A stretch of DNA of 9,525 bases from an uncultured Eubacteriaceae bacterium (GCA_937914785.1 CALGIV010000294.1:1-9525); one strand, 5' to 3'. Shown: positions 1-6,700, counted from the stretch's first letter. The notes: a model not told the origin generated them from the sequence alone. A program made the numbers and translations.

Positions 1-585
1 CATTCGGCAAGCTTCAACTACTCTGGGGTCCGCCGTCATAATGCCGGCCACATCGGTATAGAGTTCAACACTGTCCGCCTTTAAATAACACCCCAGCGCC
101 GTCGCCGTAATATCGCTGCCGCCACGCCCGAGGGTGACGATATCATCGCCGTTGCCACGACCCTGAAATCCGGCAACGACGGGAATGATTCCTTCTTCGA
201 TCAACGAGCGCAGCTGCGCCGTGTCGATGTCGATAATATCGCTGTTGCCATAAACGCCGTTCGTTTGAATCCCGGCCTGAATACCATTTAGGGCATATGC
301 CCGAATGCCTTGTGCGCGCATCTCTTCTGCCAAAACTGCACAGGTAATGTTCTCGCCGCAAGTGATGAGAAAGTCTTTCGTGCGCCGGTCCGCCTCTGCA
401 CTATCCGGCAGAAGCGCGAGCAATGAGTCTGTCGCATAAGCTTCTCCTTTGCGTCCCATCGCCGAGACGACGAGCACAGGCGAAAACCCTTCCTCTTTCG
501 CTTTTAATGCATTTTCAATAATTTTTTTTCTGAGCGCCGGCTTGTTAACGCTTGTCCCACCGTACTTTTGGACGATGATTTTCAA
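1..585 (-). CDS. dapG: Aspartate kinase, DapG-like, C-terminal part beyond window
   Basis: Aspartate kinase phosphorylates L-aspartate with ATP, the first step towards diaminopimelate, lysine, threonine and methionine. The 195 visible residues are the N-terminal amino-acid-kinase domain. KYGGTSV lies at residues 8-14, the GFQG turn at 139-142, GRGGSD at 163-168 and TDVAGIMTADPRVV at 177-190. The stretch around ITCGENI (74-80) and the ADPRVVE ending resemble Bacillus DapG more than long LysC enzymes. The regulatory ACT domains would lie past coordinate 1, so which end product inhibits it cannot be read here. I place the start at a TTG (585-583): AGAGGTG sits 6 nt upstream and KYGGTSV then falls at the usual distance from the N-terminus. 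The gene follows the PRC-barrel gene by 16 bp, too short for a lysine riboswitch, so it is probably cotranscribed. An A8 run (codons 19-22) lies in frame and looks ordinary. Confidence 0.93.
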   Translation of the reverse strand, partial: MKIIVQKYGGTSVNKPALRKKIIENALKAKEEGFSPVLVVSAMGRKGEAYATDSLLALLPDSAEADRRTKDFLITCGENITCAVLAEEMRAQGIRAYALNGIQAGIQTNGVYGNSDIIDIDTAQLRSLIEEGIIPVVAGFQGRGNGDDIVTLGRGGSDITATALGCYLKADSVELYTDVAGIMTADPRVVEACRM

Positions 586-591
586 TTCGAA

Positions 592-598
592 CACCTCT
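592..598 (-). promoter_or_regulatory. Ribosome binding site deciding the dapG TTG start
   Basis: On the minus strand AGAGGTG is followed by 6 nt and then TTG, the rare start codon of the aspartate kinase gene. The GTG inside this motif is in frame, but it has no Shine-Dalgarno sequence of its own and would add three residues before the conserved N-terminus. The TTG is therefore preferred. Confidence 0.7.
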
Positions 599-601
599 TG
601 C

Positions 602-838
602 TTAATGATCTACCATAATCGTATCGATGCCGATTTTTACAATTTTTTCCCACGGAATTTTAATATCGTAATCTTCCGTACCAAAAGAAAACAAACTTGA
701 TTTTGCATGCCCTAAGAGTATGGCGACAATCTTGCCGGTGCTTTCATCGATGACCAAATCACACGATTTGAACGAAGCCATATTCTGGCCGGTATTAATG
801 TTTACAATATCCTTGTTTCTCATTTCCGACAATCTCAT
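602..838 (-). CDS. ymxH: YlmC/YmxH-family PRC-barrel protein
   Basis: A 78-residue single-domain protein that matches the small PRC-barrel family called YlmC/YmxH in Bacillota. It starts MRLSEMRNKDIVN, has the DLVIDESTGKIVAILL core (residues 27-42), and ends in the IPWEKIVKIGIDTIMVD strand pair (61-77). The fold is a small beta barrel; the molecular role is not established, and the name comes from annotation of spore-forming species. The start is ATG at 838, because GAGGTGAG lies just upstream at 843-850. A longer reading up to 943 would run back through the dut C-terminus and has no family support. The gene sits 43 bp after dut and 16 bp before dapG. In B. subtilis ymxH also lies between pnpA and dapG, so the position supports the name. 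Confidence 0.85.
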   Translation of the reverse strand: MRLSEMRNKDIVNINTGQNMASFKSCDLVIDESTGKIVAILLGHAKSSLFSFGTEDYDIKIPWEKIVKIGIDTIMVDH

Positions 839-881
839 TGTGCTCACCTCAATTATACCTATGCATTGAGGCAGTAATGTA

Positions 882-1322
882 TTACCGGATTCCGGAAGAG
901 CCGAAGCCGCCGGACGAGCGCACGGTATCTTCAAGTGTTTCAACGCACACTACATCCGCCTGAACGTAACGGGCAAAGACGACTTGTGCGATTCTGTCCC
1001 CTTTTTTAATTGCAAACGGCGTTGATTTCAAAACCGTCATAATGATTTTGATTTCACCGCGGTAATCCGAATCGATCGTACCGATGCCATTGACGAGCGC
1101 GACGCCGTACTTTAAGGCCAGACCGCTGCGGCAGCGTATCTGGGCTTCGTATCCGGGCGGAATCTGCATATAAAGACCTGTAGAAACCAGGCTGATTTCG
1201 CCCATTTTCAATGTAACATCTTCATTTGCGCAAATATCCATACCGGCCGCACCGGATGTCTGGTAGGCCGGCAAAGGGTTTTGAGATTTATTTACGATTT
1301 TTATTATTATTGTTTTTTCCAT
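882..1322 (-). CDS. dut: Deoxyuridine 5'-triphosphate nucleotidohydrolase (dUTPase)
   Basis: Hydrolyses dUTP to dUMP and pyrophosphate, keeping uracil out of DNA and supplying dUMP for thymidylate synthesis. This is the trimeric dUTPase fold, 146 residues, the usual bacterial length. All five family motifs are visible in order: AGMDICA, CRSGLALK, GTIDSDYRGEI with the catalytic Asp, KGDRIAQVV, and the glycine-rich C-terminal arm RSSGGFGSSG that closes over the substrate. The start is ATG at 1322: MEKTIIIKIVNKSQNPLP gives the normal spacing to motif 1, and the longer frame to 1439 is only read-through antiparallel to nothing known, within pnp. The gene overlaps the last 35 bp of pnp and lacks a clear Shine-Dalgarno sequence, so it is probably translated by coupling to pnp. 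In B. subtilis other genes occupy this position. Confidence 0.95.
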   Translation of the reverse strand: MEKTIIIKIVNKSQNPLPAYQTSGAAGMDICANEDVTLKMGEISLVSTGLYMQIPPGYEAQIRCRSGLALKYGVALVNGIGTIDSDYRGEIKIIMTVLKSTPFAIKKGDRIAQVVFARYVQADVVCVETLEDTVRSSGGFGSSGIR

Positions 1323-3456
1323 AACGATTGTTTGAATTGTTTTTACGCGGTTTATTCTCGCGTTCAACGTAGCCTTCCGGCTTTTCAAGCAGGTCTTTGC
1401 GCGATAAGTTGATACGGCCGCGGCTGTCGATTTCGACAACTTTTACTTTTACCGTATCCCCGACATTAAGCACGTCTGTAACGCGTTCAACGCGTTCATA
1501 CGCGAGTTTCGAAATATGAACCATCCCTTCTTTGCCCGGCACCAACTCGACGAAAGCGCCGATTTCCATAATGCGCGTGACCTTGCCTTCGTAGATTTCA
1601 CCGACTTCGACATCTTTGATGATCGCATCGATCATTTCTTTCGCCTTGACTGCATTTTCAAGGTCCGGAGAAGCGATATAAGCTTTGCCGTCATCCATAA
1701 TATCGATTTTAACACCGGTTTCTTCAATGATCTTGTTGATCATCTTGCCGCCGGGCCCGATAACTTCGCCGATCTTTTCATGCGGTATCTCCAACGTCAG
1801 CATACGCGGCGCATACGGACTCATCTCCTCGCGCGGCTCGGCAATGATTTCAGCCATTTTATCCAGAATATAAAAGCGGCCTTCCTTTGCCTGATGCAAT
1901 GCGCGAGTCAAAACTTCTTTATCAATGCCATCTATTTTAATATCCATCTGAATGGCTGTAATACCTTCTTTTGTGCCGGCAACCTTAAAATCCATATCTC
2001 CGTTAAAATCTTCCATACCCTGAATGTCGGAAAGAATTTTTACCGTTTCACCGGATTTGATCAGCCCCATTGCAATCCCTGCAACCGGCGCCTTGATCGG
2101 TACACCGGCATCCATCAGTGACAACGTCGAGCCGCACACGCTCGCCTGCGAGCTGGAGCCATTGCTCATCAGCACCTCGCTGACCACGCGGATGGCGTAA
2201 GGAAAATCGTCAATCGACGGCAGCACCGCTTCCAACGCACGCTCTGCCAGTGCGCCATGCCCAATTTCACGTCGGTTCGGGCTGCGCATCGGCCGCGTCT
2301 CTCCGACGGAGAACGGCGGAAAATTGTAATGGTGCATATAACGCTTGGAGTCGTCTTCCGTCAGACCGTCTAAAGTCTGCATATCGGAAAACGTCCCGAG
2401 CGTCGTCACCGAAAGCGCTTGCGTTTGCCCTCTCGTAAACAGCCCACTGCCGTGCGTACGAGCCAACAGGCCGACGTCACCGCTGATCTGGCGAATTTCT
2501 TCCATCGCCCGGCCGTCCGGCCGAACGTCTTCGTTAAGAATCAACCTGCGCACAACTTCCTTCTGTACTTTTTCCAGCGCCTGATCAACTTCCGGCAAGC
2601 GTTCTTCAAGCTCTTCGGCCAAGGCTTCTTTTACCTCTTTGTAGACGGCATCCATCGCCGCTTCACGCGCCGCTTTATCCGCGTTGCGAATCGCCTGATC
2701 GAGTTTGGCTTCAGCAAGACCGCTTACACGCTTTAAAACATCTTCGCCGGGAACCAGATAACCAATTTCGCGTTTTTCCTTTTTTAATTCCGCAATGATT
2801 TGCTCTTCAAATGCAATGATTTGTTTAATTTCTTCATGCGCTGTCAAAATTGCTTTTACAACAGTCTCTTCACTGACTTCTTTGGCCTCAGCTTCTACCA
2901 TCATAATCGCTTCTTTCGTGCCGGAGACCATCAAATGCATCTCGCTTATTTCCCGCTGCGCCAGTGTCGGGTTGAAGACAAGCGCTCCATCCACCAGTCC
3001 AACGGCGATAGAACCCGTCGGTCCGTCAAACGGAATATCTGAAATGCACAGCGCAATCGAAGAGCCGATCATCGCGATGATTTCGGGTTGATTATCCAAT
3101 TCAACCGACAACACTTCCGTAACCACCTGCACTTCGTTACGCATTCCAGGCGGAAACAGCGGACGAATCGGCCGGTCGATCAGCCGTGCAGACAATACTG
3201 CTTTCTCACTGGGCCGCCCTTCCCGTTTGATAAATCCGCCGGGAATTTTCCCGACAGAATATTGTTTTTCTTCGTACTCTACGTTTAGCGGAAAGAAATT
3301 CATCCCTTCGCGCGGCTGTTTACCCATAGAAGCCGTTACCAACACATTTGTATCGCCGTAACGCAGGAAAACACTCCCGCCCGCCAACTGAGCCAATCTG
3401 CCGGTCTCAACAATCAGCTCTCTTCCGGCAAACATCGTTCTATAAATTTTTTCCAT
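1288..3456 (-). CDS. pnp: Polyribonucleotide nucleotidyltransferase (PNPase)
   Basis: PNPase degrades RNA 3' to 5' by phosphorolysis, releasing nucleoside diphosphates, and can also add tails. The 722-residue protein has the full architecture: a first RNase PH domain (about 1-145), a helical linker (about 150-300), a second RNase PH domain (about 310-545), a KH domain (about 550-615) with the GPGGK loop at 567-571, and an S1 domain (about 618-690) with EGMVHISKL. In the second core, SSSQASVCG (434-442) and GDMDFK (486-491, Asp487 and Asp489) form the phosphate and metal site. The protein ends in an Asn/Lys-rich low-complexity tail (about 701-722) that overlaps dut. ATG at 3456 has AGAGGTT 6 nt upstream. 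The leader carries hairpins and follows rpsO, an arrangement also known in E. coli, where pnp is autoregulated through its leader. Confidence 0.98.
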   Translation of the reverse strand: MEKIYRTMFAGRELIVETGRLAQLAGGSVFLRYGDTNVLVTASMGKQPREGMNFFPLNVEYEEKQYSVGKIPGGFIKREGRPSEKAVLSARLIDRPIRPLFPPGMRNEVQVVTEVLSVELDNQPEIIAMIGSSIALCISDIPFDGPTGSIAVGLVDGALVFNPTLAQREISEMHLMVSGTKEAIMMVEAEAKEVSEETVVKAILTAHEEIKQIIAFEEQIIAELKKEKREIGYLVPGEDVLKRVSGLAEAKLDQAIRNADKAAREAAMDAVYKEVKEALAEELEERLPEVDQALEKVQKEVVRRLILNEDVRPDGRAMEEIRQISGDVGLLARTHGSGLFTRGQTQALSVTTLGTFSDMQTLDGLTEDDSKRYMHHYNFPPFSVGETRPMRSPNRREIGHGALAERALEAVLPSIDDFPYAIRVVSEVLMSNGSSSQASVCGSTLSLMDAGVPIKAPVAGIAMGLIKSGETVKILSDIQGMEDFNGDMDFKVAGTKEGITAIQMDIKIDGIDKEVLTRALHQAKEGRFYILDKMAEIIAEPREEMSPYAPRMLTLEIPHEKIGEVIGPGGKMINKIIEETGVKIDIMDDGKAYIASPDLENAVKAKEMIDAIIKDVEVGEIYEGKVTRIMEIGAFVELVPGKEGMVHISKLAYERVERVTDVLNVGDTVKVKVVEIDSRGRINLSRKDLLEKPEGYVERENKPRKNNSNNRYGKNNNNKNRK

Positions 3457-3462
3457 TTATTT

Positions 3463-3485
3463 AACCTCTCTTGTCCAAACCTCTC
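3463..3485 (-). promoter_or_regulatory. Duplicated Shine-Dalgarno-like octamer before pnp
   Basis: The octamer GAGAGGTT occurs twice in the pnp leader, at 3463-3470 and 3478-3485 (minus strand), exactly 15 nt apart. The proximal copy is at normal distance (6 nt) from the pnp ATG and is the likely ribosome binding site. The distal copy has no start codon at a usable distance. It could be a standby site, a remnant of duplication, or chance. Confidence 0.55.
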
Positions 3486-3494
3486 CGGCCATTT

Positions 3495-3530
3495 AAAAAA
3501 GCAAAGGCGGAACTTGCATCAGCGCCGCCT
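3495..3530 (-). terminator. Terminator-like hairpin between rpsO and pnp
   Basis: On the minus strand AGGCGG (3530-3525) pairs perfectly with CCGCCT (3510-3505) around a 14-nt loop, followed by TTGC and a run of six T (3500-3495). This is the form of a Rho-independent terminator, with a 4-nt spacer before the T run and a fairly large loop. It lies 75 bp past the rpsO stop and about 40 bp before the pnp start. It probably ends a fraction of transcripts after rpsO and lets the rest read into pnp, since no clear promoter for pnp was found. Confidence 0.65.
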
Positions 3531-3556
3531 CATATCGCCCATCATATTTCAGCACA

Positions 3557-3588
3557 AAATACAAAGCTCAATGCTTAAACATGTATTT
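3557..3588 (-). other. Stem-loop in rpsO-pnp intergenic region
   Basis: On the minus strand AAATACA (3588-3582) pairs with TGTATTT (3563-3557), seven base pairs. Inside, AAGC (3576-3573) pairs with GCTT (3567-3564) around a five-base loop, with a five-base bulge on one side. It begins 17 nt beyond the rpsO stop. It could protect the rpsO 3' end, or be a cleavage site in the pnp leader like the RNase III hairpin of E. coli pnp. Function is inferred from position only. Confidence 0.4.
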
Positions 3589-3604
3589 GGCCGCTTGTAA
3601 TATC

Positions 3605-3874
3605 CTATTTCCTGAGATTCAACTGCTGAATAATCGTTCTGTAACGCTCGATATCCTTGTCCATCAAGTAATTGAGCAGTCTTCTTCGCCTGCCGACCAT
3701 CATCAACAAACCGCGTGTCGAATGATAATCCTTCTTATTGCCTTTTAAATGTTCATTCAATCTGTTGATTTGAACCGTCAGGATCGCAATTTGAACTTCC
3801 GGACTTCCGGTGTCGTTATCACTTCTCTTGTACTGTTCAATAATTTCTTTCTTTTCTGCTGCTGTTAAAGCCAT
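3605..3874 (-). CDS. rpsO: 30S ribosomal protein S15 (uS15)
   Basis: S15 binds 16S rRNA early in assembly of the small subunit and organises the central domain, contacting a three-way junction and a GU/GC element. The protein has 89 residues, the normal length, and is nearly all helical and basic. Family signatures are DTGSPEVQIAILT (21-33), then KKDYHSTRGLL (47-57) and GRRRRLLNYL (61-70). By alignment to E. coli S15 from memory, the RNA-contacting residues His42, Asp49 and Ser52 are kept, while the usual DHHSRRG reads DYHSTRG. ATG at 3874 has GGAGG 6 nt upstream. The gene is separated from ribF by 72 bp and from pnp by 148 bp, and both gaps carry inverted repeats. Confidence 0.98.
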   Translation of the reverse strand: MALTAAEKKEIIEQYKRSDNDTGSPEVQIAILTVQINRLNEHLKGNKKDYHSTRGLLMMVGRRRRLLNYLMDKDIERYRTIIQQLNLRK

Positions 3875-3946
3875 TTTTATCCTCCATTATATAAAATCCG
3901 GCTTTATCCCTGCTCAGCGTCGGAGCATCGCAAAACTGAGATAAAG
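3875..3946 (-). promoter_or_regulatory. Structured rpsO leader, candidate S15 autoregulatory RNA
   Basis: The leader starts right after the ribF stop codon. CTTTATC (3946-3940) pairs with GATAAAG (3908-3902). TCAG (3939-3936) pairs with CTGA (3917-3914) inside it, leaving a five-base bulge and an 18-nt apical loop. A second weak hairpin, TTTTAT (3896-3891) with ATAAAA (3880-3875), places the GGAGG ribosome binding site in its loop. The apical loop of the first hairpin holds CTCC (3925-3922), complementary to GGAG of that site, so a pseudoknot is possible. S15 is known to repress its own mRNA in several bacterial phyla using unlike RNA structures. Whether this one binds S15 is inference. Confidence 0.45.
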
Positions 3947-4873
3947 TCAGTTTTCTGCGCTTTGAATGATCTTTTTTGCGCAATCCATATCATTATATAT
4001 TTGATTTTTCAATTCGTCAATACCTTGAAATTTTTTTTCTCCGCGTATTTTTTTGATAAATTCAATCCCGGCGTATTCGCCGTAGAGATCCTGATGAAAA
4101 TCAAATACGTGCGTTTCAATTCGATAAGGGTGATTTACAAACGTCGGATTGTTGCCGACATTCGTAATCGAATCAAACTTTTCGCCCTTATACGTCATCC
4201 GGCTTAAGTACACACCGCTGTTTGGAACAAGCGTATTTTTCTGCACCGCCATATTGATCGTCGGTACGCCAAGGGTGCGGCCAAGCTGCTTGCCGATGAT
4301 AATTTGTTCTTCTATATCATAATAACGGCCCAAATACTTCGCCGCTTTGTCTACTTCGCCACCCGCGACCAGCCGGCGAATCAAGCTGCTGCTGACGACC
4401 ACACCGTCAATGACGACGGCTTCAGCTACTTCAACATCAAATCCATAAGTCCTGCCAAAAACTTTTAACGTCTCGCTGTCGCCCGCGCCATTTCGCCCAA
4501 AGCGATTGTTAAAACCAACGCTGATCTTTTTCAAATCAAACTTTGCAAGCAGGTATTTCTTTATGAAGTCTTCGGGGGATAAGGCCATCACTTCTTTCGT
4601 AAAGTGAATATAGACGATATAATCGACGCCCATCGCCGAAAGAAGCGCTTCCTTTTGTACATTCGTCGTAATGTAGCTGATATTATTATCCTGCCCGCGA
4701 ATAACGCTTTCAGGGTGGTCTAAAAAGGTCAAAACGACTTTATTGATTCCTTCTTCTGCCGCCATACGGTTGATAATATCCTGATGACCTAAATGGATGC
4801 CGTCAAAAAAGCCGAAAGCGACCGACGCACGATCTATCTTTTGTGTTATCTCATCAACTGTTATCACTTTCAT
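3947..4873 (-). CDS. ribF: Bifunctional riboflavin kinase / FAD synthetase
   Basis: Phosphorylates riboflavin to FMN and adenylates FMN to FAD. The 308-residue protein has the two usual parts. The N-terminal adenylyltransferase carries GFFDGIHLGHQ (21-31), the nucleotidyl-transferase HxGH-like signature, and SSSLIRRLVAGGEV (161-174). The C-terminal flavokinase carries GRTLGVPTIN (198-207), the GVYLSR strand (220-225), Glu253 in IETHVFDF as likely catalytic base, and DLYG (262-265), ending in the conserved IRGEKKFQGIDELKNQI helix. The flavokinase motif normally written PTAN reads PTIN, keeping Thr and Asn. ATG at 4873 is chosen over an upstream frame start because MKVITV leads directly into the family N-terminus; it lies inside the last 20 bp of truB with a weak upstream AGG, implying translational coupling. 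Confidence 0.97.
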   Translation of the reverse strand: MKVITVDEITQKIDRASVAFGFFDGIHLGHQDIINRMAAEEGINKVVLTFLDHPESVIRGQDNNISYITTNVQKEALLSAMGVDYIVYIHFTKEVMALSPEDFIKKYLLAKFDLKKISVGFNNRFGRNGAGDSETLKVFGRTYGFDVEVAEAVVIDGVVVSSSLIRRLVAGGEVDKAAKYLGRYYDIEEQIIIGKQLGRTLGVPTINMAVQKNTLVPNSGVYLSRMTYKGEKFDSITNVGNNPTFVNHPYRIETHVFDFHQDLYGEYAGIEFIKKIRGEKKFQGIDELKNQIYNDMDCAKKIIQSAEN

Positions 4874-5747
4874 AAGACTGCCTGAATACCTTCTTGGGTA
4901 ATATTGTGTTCGTCTCCAAATCAAAGCGTCCGATAGCCGCAAGCCCTTTTGGGCCCAACAGTGCTAAGGCACCGTCTGCGCACTCCGCCGATGCTGTAAT
5001 GCGTTGTCCGTTCTGAATCCGCTTAACGTCCGCTTCGTCGATCGCCACGCGCGGCAAATGTGCAACCGCATCGGTCATCTGAATCAAGCAGGCCGCGTAG
5101 TTCTCCGCTGTCAGCTCATCCAGCTGAACAGCGCTATTCAATGTGAATGCACCGCTTTGTACGCGGCATAACGCCCGCATCACCGCGCCGCACCCCAGCA
5201 TTTTACCGATGTCATCGATCAGGGAACGGATATAAGTCCCTTTCGAACACCGCACGTACAACGATGCCCGCTGAGGCAGCTGCAGCTTGAGCACCTTAAG
5301 CTCATAAATTGTCACTTCGCGCGCCTCTTTTATAACCGGCCTGCCTTCCCGGGCGTACTTATAAAGCGGCTTGCCCTGATGCTTCAGTGCGGAATATGCC
5401 GGCGGCGTCTGCATTATTTTGCCGCGAAATGCCGCAAGGCACTCCTCAAACTGCGCAGGCGTGATATCGAAATCCTCGACCCTTGCCGTCACCGTACCGG
5501 TAATATCCAACGTATCAGTCATATACCCAAAATCGATTTCTGCCCGATACGCCTTGTCCGACTCCAATAAATACTCGCTTAAGCGCGTTGCTTCCCCGAT
5601 TAAGATCGGCAGTACGCCAGTCGCCAGAGGGTCTAATGTGCCGGTGTGCCCGACTTTTTTGCTCCCTATAATGCGCCGCACAGCCGCCACGATGTCGTGA
5701 GAGGTTTTGCCCTGTGGCTTGTCAACATTGATCACGCCATGTTTCAT
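4854..5747 (-). CDS. truB: tRNA pseudouridine(55) synthase TruB
   Basis: Isomerises uridine 55 in the T loop of tRNAs to pseudouridine and can act as a tRNA folding chaperone. The protein has 297 residues, typical for the Bacillota form. It begins GVINVDKPQGKTS (4-16), then GHTGTLDPLATGVL (33-46) with catalytic Asp39, AYSALKHQGKPLY (117-129), and VRCSKGTYIRSLIDDIG (165-181). The C-terminal 60 or so residues, with LLGPKGLAAIGRF, fit the short PUA-like tail. The ATG start overlaps the nrnA stop as ATGA (4 bp), and there is no strong Shine-Dalgarno sequence, so translation probably depends on reinitiation after nrnA. The 3' end overlaps ribF by 20 bp. Confidence 0.97.
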   Translation of the reverse strand: MKHGVINVDKPQGKTSHDIVAAVRRIIGSKKVGHTGTLDPLATGVLPILIGEATRLSEYLLESDKAYRAEIDFGYMTDTLDITGTVTARVEDFDITPAQFEECLAAFRGKIMQTPPAYSALKHQGKPLYKYAREGRPVIKEAREVTIYELKVLKLQLPQRASLYVRCSKGTYIRSLIDDIGKMLGCGAVMRALCRVQSGAFTLNSAVQLDELTAENYAACLIQMTDAVAHLPRVAIDEADVKRIQNGQRITASAECADGALALLGPKGLAAIGRFDLETNTILPKKVFRQSYESDNS

Positions 5748-6700
5748 AGCTGTTCGCCAATACTCTTTTCCAGCATTGCCATCAGCTCTTCTACATTCAG
5801 ATCCACATCAAAACCGGCAGCCTTGCTGTGACCGCCGCCGCCGAATTCAGCCGCAATAACCGCAACATCAAAATCTGTATTAGAACGCAGACTGGCCTTT
5901 AACGTGCCGCCCGCCGTCATTTTCAGCAGCACGGCGACTTCAACGCCTTCTACGCCGCGCATAAAATCGATGATGTTTTGCAGCTGCGCTTCATGGTTTT
6001 CATCCAATACGCCGTCGATATAGTCCGCTCTTGTCAGATAAGACATCAACAGCCTGCCGTCGAAATAGCTTTGCATATGTTCGATAATTTTGCCCAAATA
6101 AATCAATTTTGAAACATCATACGCTTCAATCTGTCGGTTGATAACTGCAAGGTCGTCACGGATTTCATAAATACGCGCCATCTTAAAATGCGTCTGCGCC
6201 GTGACGTTGCTGTAACGAAAATTGCCTGTATCCGTCGCCAGTGACAGATACAGCCAGGCAGCCGCTTCACAGCTGATCGGCACCTGAAAAGCATCGTATA
6301 AATCGACGACGAGCTCGCCTGTTGCGGCGATGGCATCATCCACCAAATTGATATCGCCGTATTGCCTGTTTGTCGCGTGGTGATCGATGACGATTCTTAC
6401 CGGTCCGGCAGACAGATACTCTCTGCCGTATAAAATCTCATCATCCCCGCAGTCGAGCACGATGACGGCGTCGTAAATATCATTCGTCTCGCAACGAAAA
6501 CGCGCTGCCTCTTTTTCAATCTTTAAATTTTCTGTTACCCTGCCGTCGATGACGTAGTCTACTTCTTTGCCAATCGCGCGCAGAAGCAACCCCATCGCAC
6601 ACACAGAGCCGACTGCATCTCCGTCAGGCTTTTTATGCGTTAAAAGCAAAAACCGGCTGTTTTGTTCAATTGCTCGAATTACTTCCGTTATCGTCTCCAC
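5744..6700 (-). CDS. nrnA: DHH/DHHA1 phosphoesterase, NrnA-like
   Basis: A 318-residue member of the DHH family, most like NrnA, which degrades short oligoribonucleotides and dephosphorylates 3'-phosphoadenosine 5'-phosphate; some relatives cleave pApA or pGpG. The metal-binding residues are visible: THKKPDGDAVGS (21-32; His22, Asp26, Asp28), VLDCGD (81-86, Asp83), IDHHATN (105-111) and TDTGNF (156-161). The C-terminal DHHA1 domain carries the substrate loop GGGGHSKAAGF (287-297). The start is a GTG at 6700: a stop lies two codons upstream in frame, and no other start is near enough to keep the THKKPDGD motif at its usual place. It overlaps rbfA by 35 bp and lacks a good ribosome binding site, implying coupling. 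The exact substrate cannot be decided from sequence alone. Confidence 0.93.
   Translation of the reverse strand: METITEVIRAIEQNSRFLLLTHKKPDGDAVGSVCAMGLLLRAIGKEVDYVIDGRVTENLKIEKEAARFRCETNDIYDAVIVLDCGDDEILYGREYLSAGPVRIVIDHHATNRQYGDINLVDDAIAATGELVVDLYDAFQVPISCEAAAWLYLSLATDTGNFRYSNVTAQTHFKMARIYEIRDDLAVINRQIEAYDVSKLIYLGKIIEHMQSYFDGRLLMSYLTRADYIDGVLDENHEAQLQNIIDFMRGVEGVEVAVLLKMTAGGTLKASLRSNTDFDVAVIAAEFGGGGHSKAAGFDVDLNVEELMAMLEKSIGEQL

Noticed and set aside
522..529. A8 run in dapG as a phase-variable or slippage site
   Set aside because: The frame is intact, an equal A8 run occurs in ribF (4031-4038), and such runs are ordinary Lys/Ile/Phe coding here. No out-of-frame product is evident.
839..881. 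TATAAT in the dut-ymxH gap as a promoter for ymxH-dapG
   Set aside because: A perfect -10-like hexamer is present, but no -35 match stands 16-18 bp upstream and there is no TG extension. The transcript would start inside the ribosome binding site.
885..895. Inverted repeat CCGGA-T-TCCGG at the end of dut as a terminator
   Set aside because: The loop would be a single base and there is no T run after it. It encodes the conserved C-terminal end of dUTPase.
1516..2121. Long open frame on the plus strand opposite pnp (201 codons)
   Set aside because: It lies fully within a clear pnp coding region in the opposite sense, has no ribosome binding site or recognisable domain, and its His/Asp/Phe-rich composition is that of an antisense shadow.
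3885..3895. TATAAT just before the rpsO ribosome binding site as a promoter
   Set aside because: There is no -35 element at a suitable distance, and initiation there would leave almost no leader. An AT-rich spacer is the simpler reading.
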